The translations under genes were made by a program, and so were the position numbers. From NCBI GenBank assembly GCA_003331985.1, contig QOQK01000001.1:62001-126000 (forward strand): a DNA stretch of 64,000 nucleotides. The letters are read 5' to 3'. The DNA comes from PS1 clade bacterium (GTDB lineage: Bacteria > Pseudomonadota > Alphaproteobacteria > RS24). The notes beneath the pieces are model-generated. The model was not told the origin of the DNA. It saw only the letters and a program-made list of their open reading frames with translations, and did no database searches. Shown piece after piece: positions 29,065-38,103 of this stretch (position 1 is the stretch's first letter; each line of letters begins with the position of its first letter).

Positions 29065-29796
29065 TTATCTCCTATAACTCATATTAAATGAATAGGTAAA
29101 TCTGCTTGCCGGATGTTCACTGACAGAGACCTCGAAAAGCCGCCCCTGCGTATCACGATAACGCCTGACAATAATGATTGATGAACTCCCAGCTTCCACA
29201 TTTAATCGCGCAGCACGCTCTTTGCCAAGACTGCCAGCCATAATCTCAGCGTTTATTTCTTCTGCCTGAAGCCCAAAGTTTTCTTCTATGATTTTAAAGA
29301 CGGGTCGATTCGGCTTATTAACATCCTTTAGTGAAAGATTAATTTCTTTAGGTACATAAATGTCGGTTATGCAGAAAGGTGATTTATCCTGTGTGACCCT
29401 CAGACCTTCCAATCTTGTCCATTCGGTACCGGGCGTAGTTTTTAAAAAATTTGCGAGTGAAATGTCAGCTTCAGTCGAACTAGACTTGGTCATGTGCAGG
29501 ACAGTATCCTGTGGATATTGAAACAACTCTTCAAAACCCTTAATTTCTTGAACGATAAGTTCAACAGGCTTGTCGGACAAAATGATAGTTCCACGACGCC
29601 GATGGCGGCTAATCATCCCCATTTTTTCAATTTCTCTCAACGCGGCTCTAATCGTGAAGCGGCTGACATTGAAACTTTCCGACATGGCCTGTTCGGAGGG
29701 GAGTTGTTGTCCTAATTCATAGTGACCACTTGTTATCTGGTTAATGAGTGTTTCGGCAATCTCCGAATATCTGGCTTTATATATTTTTTTTTGCAT
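29065..29796 (-). CDS. GntR-family regulator, HutC/UTRA subgroup
   Basis: YELGQQLPSEQAMSESFNVSRFTIRAALREIEKMGMISRHRRRGTII; UTRA-like C-terminus. Confidence 0.92.
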   Translation of the reverse strand: MQKKIYKARYSEIAETLINQITSGHYELGQQLPSEQAMSESFNVSRFTIRAALREIEKMGMISRHRRRGTIILSDKPVELIVQEIKGFEELFQYPQDTVLHMTKSSSTEADISLANFLKTTPGTEWTRLEGLRVTQDKSPFCITDIYVPKEINLSLKDVNKPNRPVFKIIEENFGLQAEEINAEIMAGSLGKERAARLNVEAGSSSIIIVRRYRDTQGRLFEVSVSEHPASRFTYSFNMSYRR

Positions 29797-29828
29797 TTAA
29801 ATAACAATCTGTCTTGATTTATTGGTCT

Positions 29829-29841
29829 GCATCATTGATGC
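29829..29841. promoter_or_regulatory. Palindrome GCATCA-T-TGATGC in gntR/hyuA divergent promoter
   Basis: Perfect 13-bp inverted repeat between genes starting at 29796 (-) and 29910 (+). Confidence 0.45.
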
Positions 29842-29909
29842 TACTATAGTTAAACAAGCATTCAAAATATTACTAGTAGAAAATATCCATTACACATGGG
29901 GGAATAAAA

Positions 29910-31982
29910 ATGTTTAAGGTAGGAGTTGATGTAGGCGGAACCTTCACGGACGTCTTATTGGTCGATACAAAATCATCAAGTTTTTTTACATCCAAAGTAC
30001 CATCAACACCAGAGGATAGCTCCAAAGGCGTATTAAACGGTATTAAAAAAGCTTGTGAATTAGCCAATGTAGATATGGCAGATATTGAGGTCATTACACA
30101 CGGTACAACTGTCGCAACTAACGCCATTTTGACTGGGAAGGGCGCAAAAGTAGGCCTTGTCACCACAAAAGGCTATGGACAGGTTTTGCAGATTGCGCGC
30201 TCTTATGTGCCGGGCGGTTTGGGTGGATGGCTCTACTATCAAAAGACTCCGCCACTAGCCCCCTTAGAATTTACGATTGAAGCTGACGAGCGCATGGGCG
30301 CGGATGGTGAAATTGTTAAAGGTCTCGACGAGGCTGCGCTCAGAACTTCACTGGAAGGTCTCAAAGCTAAAAATATCGAAGCCCTGACAATTTGTCTCAT
30401 CAACAGCTTCTCAAATGATGAACATGAAAAACGCATCAGAGAGATTGCCAGCGAAGTCATGCCGGATATTCCTGCATCAATATCAAGCGAAGTTATTCCT
30501 GAACTGCAGGAATATGAGAGAACGGTCACCACAGTCGCAAATTCCTATGTGCGCCCTGAGGTTGAAAAATATATCTCCAATCTTGAAGCCGAATTTAGCG
30601 AAAAGATGAATGGCGCTAGCCTGTCAATCCTAAGATCTGATGGTGGTTTGGCTACGGCCCCGTCAGCCGCCAATTTTCCGGTGAACCTGCTTATGAGCGG
30701 CCCGGCTGGTGGCGTATCAGGTGCTATCTGGGTTGGTGAACAGGCCGGTATTAATAATGTCATCACCTTCGATATGGGTGGCACATCTACAGATGTGGCA
30801 CTGATTGAAAACGGTCAGGCGCTTGTCCGCCGTGAAACGACTGTCGGTGATGTAACTGTCCGCGCCAGTGCCTTGGATGTGCGTTCTATCGGTGCCGGTG
30901 GCGGTTCAATCGCCCACGTGCCGGAACTAACCAAAGCTCTGCGTGTCGGCCCCGAATCTGCCGGTGCTGTCCCCGGGCCTGCTGCTTATGATAAAGGTGG
31001 TGAAAACCCAACAGTTACTGACGCCAATGTGGTTCTTGGCTACCTGCCTGAAAATCAAAAACTTGGCGGTGACATGAACATCCGTAAAGACCTTGCCGAA
31101 AAAGCTGTCCAGAAAGTTGCTGATGCGCTGGGATTAACGGTTAACGAAGCCGCGGAAGGTATCGTCAAAATCGTCAATGAGCGCATGTTCGGTGCCGTTC
31201 GTCTCGTATCAATTGAAAAAGGGTATGATCCGCGTGATTTCTCTTTGATGGCATTTGGTGGTGCCGGACCTCTGCATGCCAACGCACTTGGTGAGTTGAC
31301 GCAGTCATGGCCGGTAATCGTGCCGCCAGGGCCGGGTATTCTTTGTGCCTATGGTGATGCCACGACACGCTTGAGAAATGAGGCGTCTAAAACCATCATC
31401 GTCAATATGAAGAATGCCGATGGCGGCAAAATCGCTAAAGATCTTGGTGAATTGGCACAAAGTGCCGGTGACGGTCTAACCATCTCCGGTAGCAATGATG
31501 CCATTAACCTCGACACCAAAACGCTGGAATATCGTTATGAGATAGATATTAGGTATTCAGGTCAGGGTCTGGTGTTAACTGTGCCTGTGTCCCTCGAAGA
31601 CGTAAAAGCGGGTAAATTCGATGCAGTAGCCAATGATTTCGACGAGATGCACGAACAGCTGTTCACATTCCGTCTGGATGCTGAAAAAGAATTCGTTAAT
31701 CTTCGCGCTATCGTTCTCGGCCCACCATCAGATGTTGAGTTGTCGGACTCCGGCGAAGCCTCATCCGGATCGGTTGATGATGCTATCATTATGGATCACG
31801 AAATTTTCCATAATGGTGAATTACACAAAGCAAAAGTTTATGACCGCGCCAAACTTGACCCCGGACACATTGTTAACGGCCCTGCCGTAATCACTGAAAT
31901 GGACTCAACAACCGTTGTGTTCCCAGGCCATGAAGCCATAGTAGACAGCCGTCGCAATTTGCTGCTGTCACCTAAATCCTGA
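29910..31982 (+). CDS. hyuA: Hydantoinase/oxoprolinase A subunit family (HyuA)
   Basis: GVDVGGTFTDVLLVD, THGTTVATNAILTGKGAKVGLVTTKG, FDMGGTSTDVALIENG, SLMAFGGAGPLHANALG. Confidence 0.93.
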   Translation: MFKVGVDVGGTFTDVLLVDTKSSSFFTSKVPSTPEDSSKGVLNGIKKACELANVDMADIEVITHGTTVATNAILTGKGAKVGLVTTKGYGQVLQIARSYVPGGLGGWLYYQKTPPLAPLEFTIEADERMGADGEIVKGLDEAALRTSLEGLKAKNIEALTICLINSFSNDEHEKRIREIASEVMPDIPASISSEVIPELQEYERTVTTVANSYVRPEVEKYISNLEAEFSEKMNGASLSILRSDGGLATAPSAANFPVNLLMSGPAGGVSGAIWVGEQAGINNVITFDMGGTSTDVALIENGQALVRRETTVGDVTVRASALDVRSIGAGGGSIAHVPELTKALRVGPESAGAVPGPAAYDKGGENPTVTDANVVLGYLPENQKLGGDMNIRKDLAEKAVQKVADALGLTVNEAAEGIVKIVNERMFGAVRLVSIEKGYDPRDFSLMAFGGAGPLHANALGELTQSWPVIVPPGPGILCAYGDATTRLRNEASKTIIVNMKNADGGKIAKDLGELAQSAGDGLTISGSNDAINLDTKTLEYRYEIDIRYSGQGLVLTVPVSLEDVKAGKFDAVANDFDEMHEQLFTFRLDAEKEFVNLRAIVLGPPSDVELSDSGEASSGSVDDAIIMDHEIFHNGELHKAKVYDRAKLDPGHIVNGPAVITEMDSTTVVFPGHEAIVDSRRNLLLSPKS

Positions 31983-32001
31983 AAATTGGGAGATTATTAT
32001 C

Positions 32002-33879
32002 ATGCATGAGAAAATTCTCGAGACAAACACAACCCCTTATAACCGGTTAGAAGTTGACCCCATTACACTGGATATTATTGAAAATGCGCTTCGTAATACC
32101 CGTGAGCAAATGGATGCAACGCTTTTCCGTACAGCCATGTCACCGGGCATCCGTGAACAGGGCGACGCTTTTCCAATGATTGCCAATGTAGACGGCAAGA
32201 TGGTTGTTGGACAATTTGGTTCGTTCATTCATGGCTTCATGGAAGCTTTTGAAGGCACCATTGAAGAAGGTGACATGATTTTCACCAATGACCCTTACAG
32301 CTGTGGTGGCGCAGTCAGCCATTTGAATGATTATTTGGTCATCAAACCGGTTTTTAAAGATGGCCGTCACCTCTGCTGGGCAGCGCATTTCGGTCATATG
32401 ACTGATATTGGCGGCCGAGCACCAGGTTCATTGCCGAACGAAGCCCGTGAGATTTTTGAAGAAGGTGTGGCCGTGCCGCCTGTGAAGGTCTTCAGAAAAG
32501 GTGAATTACAAGACGACATTATTAAAATTGTTTTGCGTAACTCACGTATGCCTCATTGGAACGAAGGTGACTTTAAAGGCGTTATTGCCGCCTGTAATAT
32601 TGCGGATCGTCGTTGCATTGAAATGGCCGAACGCTTTGGTGATGATGTTTTCTATTCTGCTCTTGATGAGTTGCTAGAACGTAACTGCCGCGCCATGCAA
32701 AAACTAATCATGGAAACAGTACCGGAAGAGGTTCAAACCTTCGAAGATTATATCTGTGATGATGCGCTGGGTTCCGGGCCTTATAAAATCAAATGCTCAA
32801 TGTGGCGTGAAGGCGAAAAAGTCATTTTTGACTTCGACGGAACCGACCCACAAAGCCCCGGTTCGATTAACTTCTTGCTGAATGAGGAAATGTTCAAAAT
32901 GTTCTGCGGAACATTTATGATTTCAGCATTTGACCCGCAAATTCTCTTTAATGACGGTTTCTACGACTACATGGATGTCCGTATTCCTGAAGGGTCTTTA
33001 CTGAAACCAACCCGCCCGGCAGCACTTTCATGCCGGACACATGCGCTGGGACGTATCTTTGATGTTCTTGGCGGATTACTTGGTCAAGGTAATCCGGATT
33101 TCCTTTGTGGTGCAGGCTTCTCTGACAGTCCTCACTTTATGTATTCCGGTTATGATAAAAATGGTGAATGGTATCAGCTTTACCAAATTGGCTTTGGCGG
33201 TATTCCGGCAAGACCTATTGGTGACGGGCCTGATGGTCACTCCCTGTGGCCAGGCTTTAAGAACGTACCTAACGAATTCCTTGAGGCTTATTTCCCGCTC
33301 CGCATTGAAACTTATGAGTCAATTACGGACTCAGGCGGTGCTGGCTATCACCGAGGTGGTAACGGCATTCGCATGGGTTACAGATTCCTTGAAGATGGGG
33401 AAATCTCAATTCATGATGACCGTTGGTTGACCTACCCATGGGGTGTTAACGGCGCTAATCCTGGCTGGCGTAGCACAAAAGAACTGGTGCGTGCGACCGG
33501 TGAAACAGAAATGCTGCCATCCAAATGTGACCGTTTTGAAGTTAAAAGCGGCGACATTCTTTACTTCAATACTTGGGGCGGCGGCGGTGTCGGCGACCCG
33601 CTGACAAGAGAAGCAGAGCGCGTCCTGAAAGACGTAAACTCAGGACTTGTCAGTCTTGAAGCCGCTAATGACATTTACGGTGTGGTTATCGCAAATGGCG
33701 CTGTTGACGAAGCCGCTACAGAGGCATTGAGAACCGATAAAGCTGCCAATAAGGCGGAGGCTAAGCTGTTTAACTTTGGCGATGAACTCGAAGAGCTTCG
33801 AGCCAATTGCCTAGCAGAAACAGGTCTTGAGCCACCTGCAGCACCGGACTTTTCAAAAAGCCGTCTGGCCGCTGAATAA
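32002..33879 (+). CDS. hyuB: Hydantoinase/oxoprolinase B subunit family (HyuB)
   Basis: DPITLDIIENALRNTREQMDATLFRTAMSPGIREQGDAFPMI, FTNDPYSCGGAVSHLNDYLVIKPVF, GGGGVGDPLTREAERVLKDVNSG. Confidence 0.93.
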   Translation: MHEKILETNTTPYNRLEVDPITLDIIENALRNTREQMDATLFRTAMSPGIREQGDAFPMIANVDGKMVVGQFGSFIHGFMEAFEGTIEEGDMIFTNDPYSCGGAVSHLNDYLVIKPVFKDGRHLCWAAHFGHMTDIGGRAPGSLPNEAREIFEEGVAVPPVKVFRKGELQDDIIKIVLRNSRMPHWNEGDFKGVIAACNIADRRCIEMAERFGDDVFYSALDELLERNCRAMQKLIMETVPEEVQTFEDYICDDALGSGPYKIKCSMWREGEKVIFDFDGTDPQSPGSINFLLNEEMFKMFCGTFMISAFDPQILFNDGFYDYMDVRIPEGSLLKPTRPAALSCRTHALGRIFDVLGGLLGQGNPDFLCGAGFSDSPHFMYSGYDKNGEWYQLYQIGFGGIPARPIGDGPDGHSLWPGFKNVPNEFLEAYFPLRIETYESITDSGGAGYHRGGNGIRMGYRFLEDGEISIHDDRWLTYPWGVNGANPGWRSTKELVRATGETEMLPSKCDRFEVKSGDILYFNTWGGGGVGDPLTREAERVLKDVNSGLVSLEAANDIYGVVIANGAVDEAATEALRTDKAANKAEAKLFNFGDELEELRANCLAETGLEPPAAPDFSKSRLAAE

Positions 33880-33884
33880 CAATA

Positions 33885-33916
33885 ACCCACATTGTCGTGA
33901 GAGCGGCAATGTGGGT
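33885..33916 (+). other. 13-bp stem hairpin without T-tract between hyuB and the YrdC-like gene
   Basis: acccacattgtcg-tgagag-cggcaatgtgggt (one G-U pair), followed by cttacac. Confidence 0.8.
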
Positions 33917-33944
33917 CTTACACTTTACATAGAGGGGATTTATT

Positions 33945-34628
33945 ATGGGCGTTTTAGCTATCGAGAAAGACGCAAAGCAAGCCTTTGACGTCATTATGGG
34001 CGGCGGTACTTGCATTCTACCAATGGATGTAGGCTATGCTTTCTTGGGCAAAGGTCTTGACCCTGTTATGCATATTTTCAATACCAAGCAACGCGCAAAC
34101 ACAAAATATAACGCACTTATCGGTAACATGGACCATCACCGCTCTTTGCATGAATGCACAAGCAGAGGACGCGAAATCGTTTCTGCCATTGTCGAAGATT
34201 ATGATCTTCCTTTAGGTATCATTGCGCCCTGCAACCCTGAACACGAGTTGTTTGGTACAATTGAAGAAGAGCTTTACACACGTAGCACAGTGGACAACAC
34301 GCTTGCCATGCTCACAAATGCCGGACGTTTTCATGCAGAAATTACACGCCTGTCTTTCGAGGCGGGTCAGCTTTTCTTTGGTTCATCTGCCAATGTTTCG
34401 ACAACCGGTACGCGTTTCCGTGTAGAGGATGTGCAGGATGAGATTAAAGAAGCCGCAGATTTCATCGTGAATTACGGTCCCGTGAAATATACCCATCAAG
34501 GCATGTCATCGACTCTTTTAAATGTCGAGACGCTAGAAGTGGTTCGTTTTGGTTGTTGCTATGAGAATATCAGCGATATCCTAAAACGGCATTTCAATAT
34601 TGATATGCCGCCCAGACCTGCTGAGTAA
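33945..34628 (+). CDS. YrdC/Sua5/YciO-domain protein (stand-alone)
   Basis: GGGTCILPMDVGYAFLG, FNTKQRANTKYNALIGN, FFGSSANVSTTGTRFRVEDVQDEI match the YrdC-domain pattern. Confidence 0.85.
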   Translation: MGVLAIEKDAKQAFDVIMGGGTCILPMDVGYAFLGKGLDPVMHIFNTKQRANTKYNALIGNMDHHRSLHECTSRGREIVSAIVEDYDLPLGIIAPCNPEHELFGTIEEELYTRSTVDNTLAMLTNAGRFHAEITRLSFEAGQLFFGSSANVSTTGTRFRVEDVQDEIKEAADFIVNYGPVKYTHQGMSSTLLNVETLEVVRFGCCYENISDILKRHFNIDMPPRPAE

Positions 34629-34734
34629 AGACTGGCTGAATAGAGCAAGGCAAAATAAAGCCCTGCTGAATTAATACAAACCGAGCAAAGCACGATTATG
34701 AGTGTTAACTGCAATTTATGAGTGAGAGATAATT

Positions 34735-36105
34735 ATGTCTGAAGCAACCCATATTTTATCAGAATTCTGTGAAAACATTGCCTATGAGGATATTCCTCAG
34801 GACGTTATTGACCGCACAAAACTTCTTCTGCTGGATACCATTGGTATTATTGTCCGCGCCAGGCATGACAGCGAGTCGACAGATAGTTTACTCGCTGGTA
34901 TCGACAAGCTTGGTCTTAATGACGGCAATTGCAGTGTCTTCGGTGATACCCAGAATTATGCCCCTGCGGCAGCGGCTCTTATTAACGGCACGCTGGCGCA
35001 TTCGCTTGATTTTGATGACACACATGCAGAAGCCTCGGTTCATGCCAGCGCACCAATTATTCCTGCTGCAATTGCCGCCGCACAATTAACGGGGGCTTCA
35101 GGTCGTGAACTTTTAACCGCTTGTGTTGTTGGATATGAAACCCATATCCGGCTGGGTGAGGCAGTTGGCGCGGCAGATCATTATGAGCGTGGCTTTCATC
35201 CGTCAGCAACCTGCGGGATTTTTGCAGCTGCCGCCGCCGCAGGTAAAATCCTCAAACTCACCAGCGAGCAATTTAGATATGCCTTTGGTATTGCTCTCAG
35301 CCAATCAGCCGGCTCCATGCAATTCTTAACGGATGGTGCTTGGACGAAAAGACTGCATGTCGGTCAGGCTTCACAGAATGGGCTGATGGCAGCTTTCTAT
35401 GCGCATGAAGGTTTTAAGGGACCCGAAGAAGCCTTTGAAGGTAAATGGGGCTTTTTCAACAGCTACAGCAGTGCCGCCAAACATCATCGGGCAACAGAAG
35501 GTCTCGGAAAAAGCTGGAAAACCATGACACTGGGCGTGAAGCCCTATCCGTCATGTCGTTATAGTCATGCTGCAATTGACGGAATTCTGGATATTCTTGA
35601 GGAAAGCAACCTCGATACCAATAGCGATATTAAAATCGATGTTGGCCTTTCTAAAAGAGGCTATGGCATTATCGGTAATCCACTGGATCAGAAGCAACAG
35701 CCCAAAAGCATTGTAGACGGTCAGTTTTCCATGCCTTTCAGTGCTGCCGTTGCTTTTAAAAAGCACGGGCTGGTCTGGGACGATTACCGCGAATGTCTTG
35801 ACGATAATGACACGTTGGAACTTTGTAAAAACATCAATGTTTATATTGATGATGAAGCAGAATCTTTCAGTCCAGAAAATATGAGCGCCAAGGTAAAAAT
35901 TCATGCCGGCGATGAAAGCTATGAACGTTTTGTTCAAATTCCAAAAGGCGAGCCTGAAAACTTCATGTCGGGCGATGAGTTTTTGTTCAAGTTTAACAGC
36001 TTATGCGGACCCTATATGACGGATGGTGATATGGCGCGACTCTCCGACAGTATTTTGTCATTGGAAAGCCGGAACAATATCGCAGAAGCGCTTTTTTCCG
36101 CTTAA
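34735..36105 (+). CDS. MmgE/PrpD family protein
   Basis: TKLLLLDTIGIIV, AALINGTLAHSLDFDDTH, GFHPSATCGIFAAAAAAGKIL. Confidence 0.93.
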   Translation: MSEATHILSEFCENIAYEDIPQDVIDRTKLLLLDTIGIIVRARHDSESTDSLLAGIDKLGLNDGNCSVFGDTQNYAPAAAALINGTLAHSLDFDDTHAEASVHASAPIIPAAIAAAQLTGASGRELLTACVVGYETHIRLGEAVGAADHYERGFHPSATCGIFAAAAAAGKILKLTSEQFRYAFGIALSQSAGSMQFLTDGAWTKRLHVGQASQNGLMAAFYAHEGFKGPEEAFEGKWGFFNSYSSAAKHHRATEGLGKSWKTMTLGVKPYPSCRYSHAAIDGILDILEESNLDTNSDIKIDVGLSKRGYGIIGNPLDQKQQPKSIVDGQFSMPFSAAVAFKKHGLVWDDYRECLDDNDTLELCKNINVYIDDEAESFSPENMSAKVKIHAGDESYERFVQIPKGEPENFMSGDEFLFKFNSLCGPYMTDGDMARLSDSILSLESRNNIAEALFSA

Positions 36106-36119
36106 GCTTGATTTAGACC

Positions 36120-36731
36120 CTAGCTTAAAGCTGTGATGATTTCCTGACAGCTCATTATGTCGGCATAACGTCTGCCAACATCTCTGATATTGTCAGCATG
36201 CGCGTCTGCATCCTGATCGCCACAACAATCCTCGGCAACAATTGTTCTGTAACCATATGAAAAACTGTCTATGACGGAGGCGCGAATACATCCGCTCGTC
36301 GTACATCCGGTTATGATAGTTGTATCAATATTGTGTTTAGTCAGCCACGTAAGAAGCGGGGTCAGGAAGAATATGGATGGCGCAGATTTAATAAACTCAA
36401 AATGATTATCCGGGTCAGAAAGGCGCGGGTCAATTTCAGTAAATTTATGGCCGTGAAAAAAACCACCCTCGAAAAGCGGCGCGACTTTCCAGTAAGACAT
36501 TTCTTCGGGTCCGCTCCAACTTGTCCGGCAAGAGGCAATTGGCATATCCACACTTCTCGCAAACTTAACCAGTTCAGCAGTTTTATCGACAGCAGCATTT
36601 ACATGCGACGACCCACCAATCTGGCTCGACGGGTCGGTAAAACCGTTTTGAAAATCCACAATCAAGAGCGCACATTTCTCGCCAATGCCGATATTGTCCG
36701 ACCCATAACCTGCTTTATCAAAATTACTCAT
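36120..36731 (-). CDS. Isochorismatase-family cysteine hydrolase (N-carbamoylsarcosine amidase/maleamate amidohydrolase-like)
   Basis: ALLIVDFQNGF, FIKSAPSIFFLTPL, ITGCTTSGCIRASVIDSFSYGYRTIVAEDCCGD (D-K-C triad). Confidence 0.9.
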   Translation of the reverse strand: MSNFDKAGYGSDNIGIGEKCALLIVDFQNGFTDPSSQIGGSSHVNAAVDKTAELVKFARSVDMPIASCRTSWSGPEEMSYWKVAPLFEGGFFHGHKFTEIDPRLSDPDNHFEFIKSAPSIFFLTPLLTWLTKHNIDTTIITGCTTSGCIRASVIDSFSYGYRTIVAEDCCGDQDADAHADNIRDVGRRYADIMSCQEIITALS

Positions 36732-36786
36732 CCTATCCCCCGTTAATTTTCATTATTATATTGAAAGTCCAGACTATTGTCATTAG

Positions 36787-36798
36787 TTTGTATACATG
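36787..36798. promoter_or_regulatory. TTTGTATACATG, candidate GntR-type operator overlapping a start codon
   Basis: Contains TTGTATACA as at 18681; overlaps ATG at 36796. Confidence 0.4.
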
Positions 36799-37464
36799 AC
36801 CCAGCCAACTTTTATTGATGCTTTTACGCAACCCATAGAAATCAATCCATCTTCAACAGCCCTTATCGTAGTTGATATGCAAAATGCTACCGGCAACCGC
36901 GCTATGGGGCTTGGTAAATTGCTCGCAGAGAGCGGAAAAGCAGAGCAAGCCGGTTACAGGTTTGACCGGATTGAACAATTGCTCGTGCCGAATATTCAAA
37001 AACTCCTGACCGCATTTCGAGATAATAATTGGCCGGTTATTTTCGTAACCTATGGCGCTGAAACACCTGACGCACATGATGTACCGCAACATTTGAAGCC
37101 AATCGTGACCGCAACAAATAATATTGAAGGCCAGAAGGAACATGAAATCGTTACCGACTTAACGCCGCTCCCCAATGAGCCTGTACTCAACAAAACCACT
37201 ATGGGTGCCTTTTGTTCAACCAAAATCGATACGGTCCTGCGCGCCACAGGTGTGGACACGCTTGTCTGTGTTGGTGTATCGACCAATAATTGTGTCGGCA
37301 TGACCGCCATGGAAGCCTGTGACCTCCAATATAAAGTTATTGTTGTGAGTGATGCTACGGGCACGGATAGTCAGGAAATGCAGGACAGCACCCTGAATAT
37401 GCTCGGGCGATTATGGGCACGGATTATGACTACAGATGAAGTCGTCTCCACTGTAAAAAGTTAA
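36796..37464 (+). CDS. Isochorismatase-family cysteine hydrolase
   Basis: ALIVVDMQNATGN, LNKTTMGAFCSTKIDTVLRATGVDTLVCVGVSTNNCVGMTAMEA. Confidence 0.9.
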   Translation: MTQPTFIDAFTQPIEINPSSTALIVVDMQNATGNRAMGLGKLLAESGKAEQAGYRFDRIEQLLVPNIQKLLTAFRDNNWPVIFVTYGAETPDAHDVPQHLKPIVTATNNIEGQKEHEIVTDLTPLPNEPVLNKTTMGAFCSTKIDTVLRATGVDTLVCVGVSTNNCVGMTAMEACDLQYKVIVVSDATGTDSQEMQDSTLNMLGRLWARIMTTDEVVSTVKS

Positions 37465-37514
37465 GCTAAAGAGTCATCACCAAATATTTGGGAAAACCGT
37501 CATTTGAAACAGTT

Positions 37515-37532
37515 ATGTCACAATCGTGTCAT
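37515..37532 (+). promoter_or_regulatory. Candidate Pho box ATGTCAC-AATC-GTGTCAT
   Basis: Two TGTCA(C/T) half-sites with 11-bp period, upstream of arsC. Confidence 0.55.
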
Positions 37533-37624
37533 ACATATTCGAATCATATGGTTTTGTTTACTTCTACGGAACCAATAGGTAGCGCCCCTTAATGGGTGCA
37601 ATAAGCAGATTGGTTAACGTAACT

Positions 37625-38071
37625 ATGCATCACATTCTTTTTTTATGTACCGGCAATAGCTGCAGATCCATTCTGGCTGAGGCCTATGTAAATCACCATT
37701 ATAAACATACATGGCAAGCCTATAGCGCTGGTAGCAACCCGACTGGTGCCGTGCATCCAATGGCTTTGGAAGTGCTGAAAGGCCACAATGTTTCCGTCGA
37801 AGGCTACCATTCTAAAAACTGGAATGTCTTTGGGCCTCAAAACGGCACCTCCCCCACCACTGCGATGGATTATATTGTGACAGTTTGCAACAATGCTGCC
37901 GGAGAGACCTGTCCTATCTGGCCAGGGCATCCAGCTACGCATCATTGGCCTTTCCCAGACCCCGCAAGATTTTCGGGAGACAGAGCTTCTACCCGACAAT
38001 ATTTTGAGGACGTTTACGACATGATTAGTCATAAAATTGATGATGAATTAACATCCGGGCTGAAAAGTTAA
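37625..38071 (+). CDS. arsC: Low-molecular-weight PTPase-fold arsenate reductase
   Basis: ILFLCTGNSCRSILAEAYVNH P-loop; followed by MIP channel. Internal ATG 37625 preferred over 37592. Confidence 0.8.
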   Translation: MHHILFLCTGNSCRSILAEAYVNHHYKHTWQAYSAGSNPTGAVHPMALEVLKGHNVSVEGYHSKNWNVFGPQNGTSPTTAMDYIVTVCNNAAGETCPIWPGHPATHHWPFPDPARFSGDRASTRQYFEDVYDMISHKIDDELTSGLKS

Positions 38072-38103
38072 AGCCACTTTATAAGCTAAAGAAAGCCATA
38101 ATA

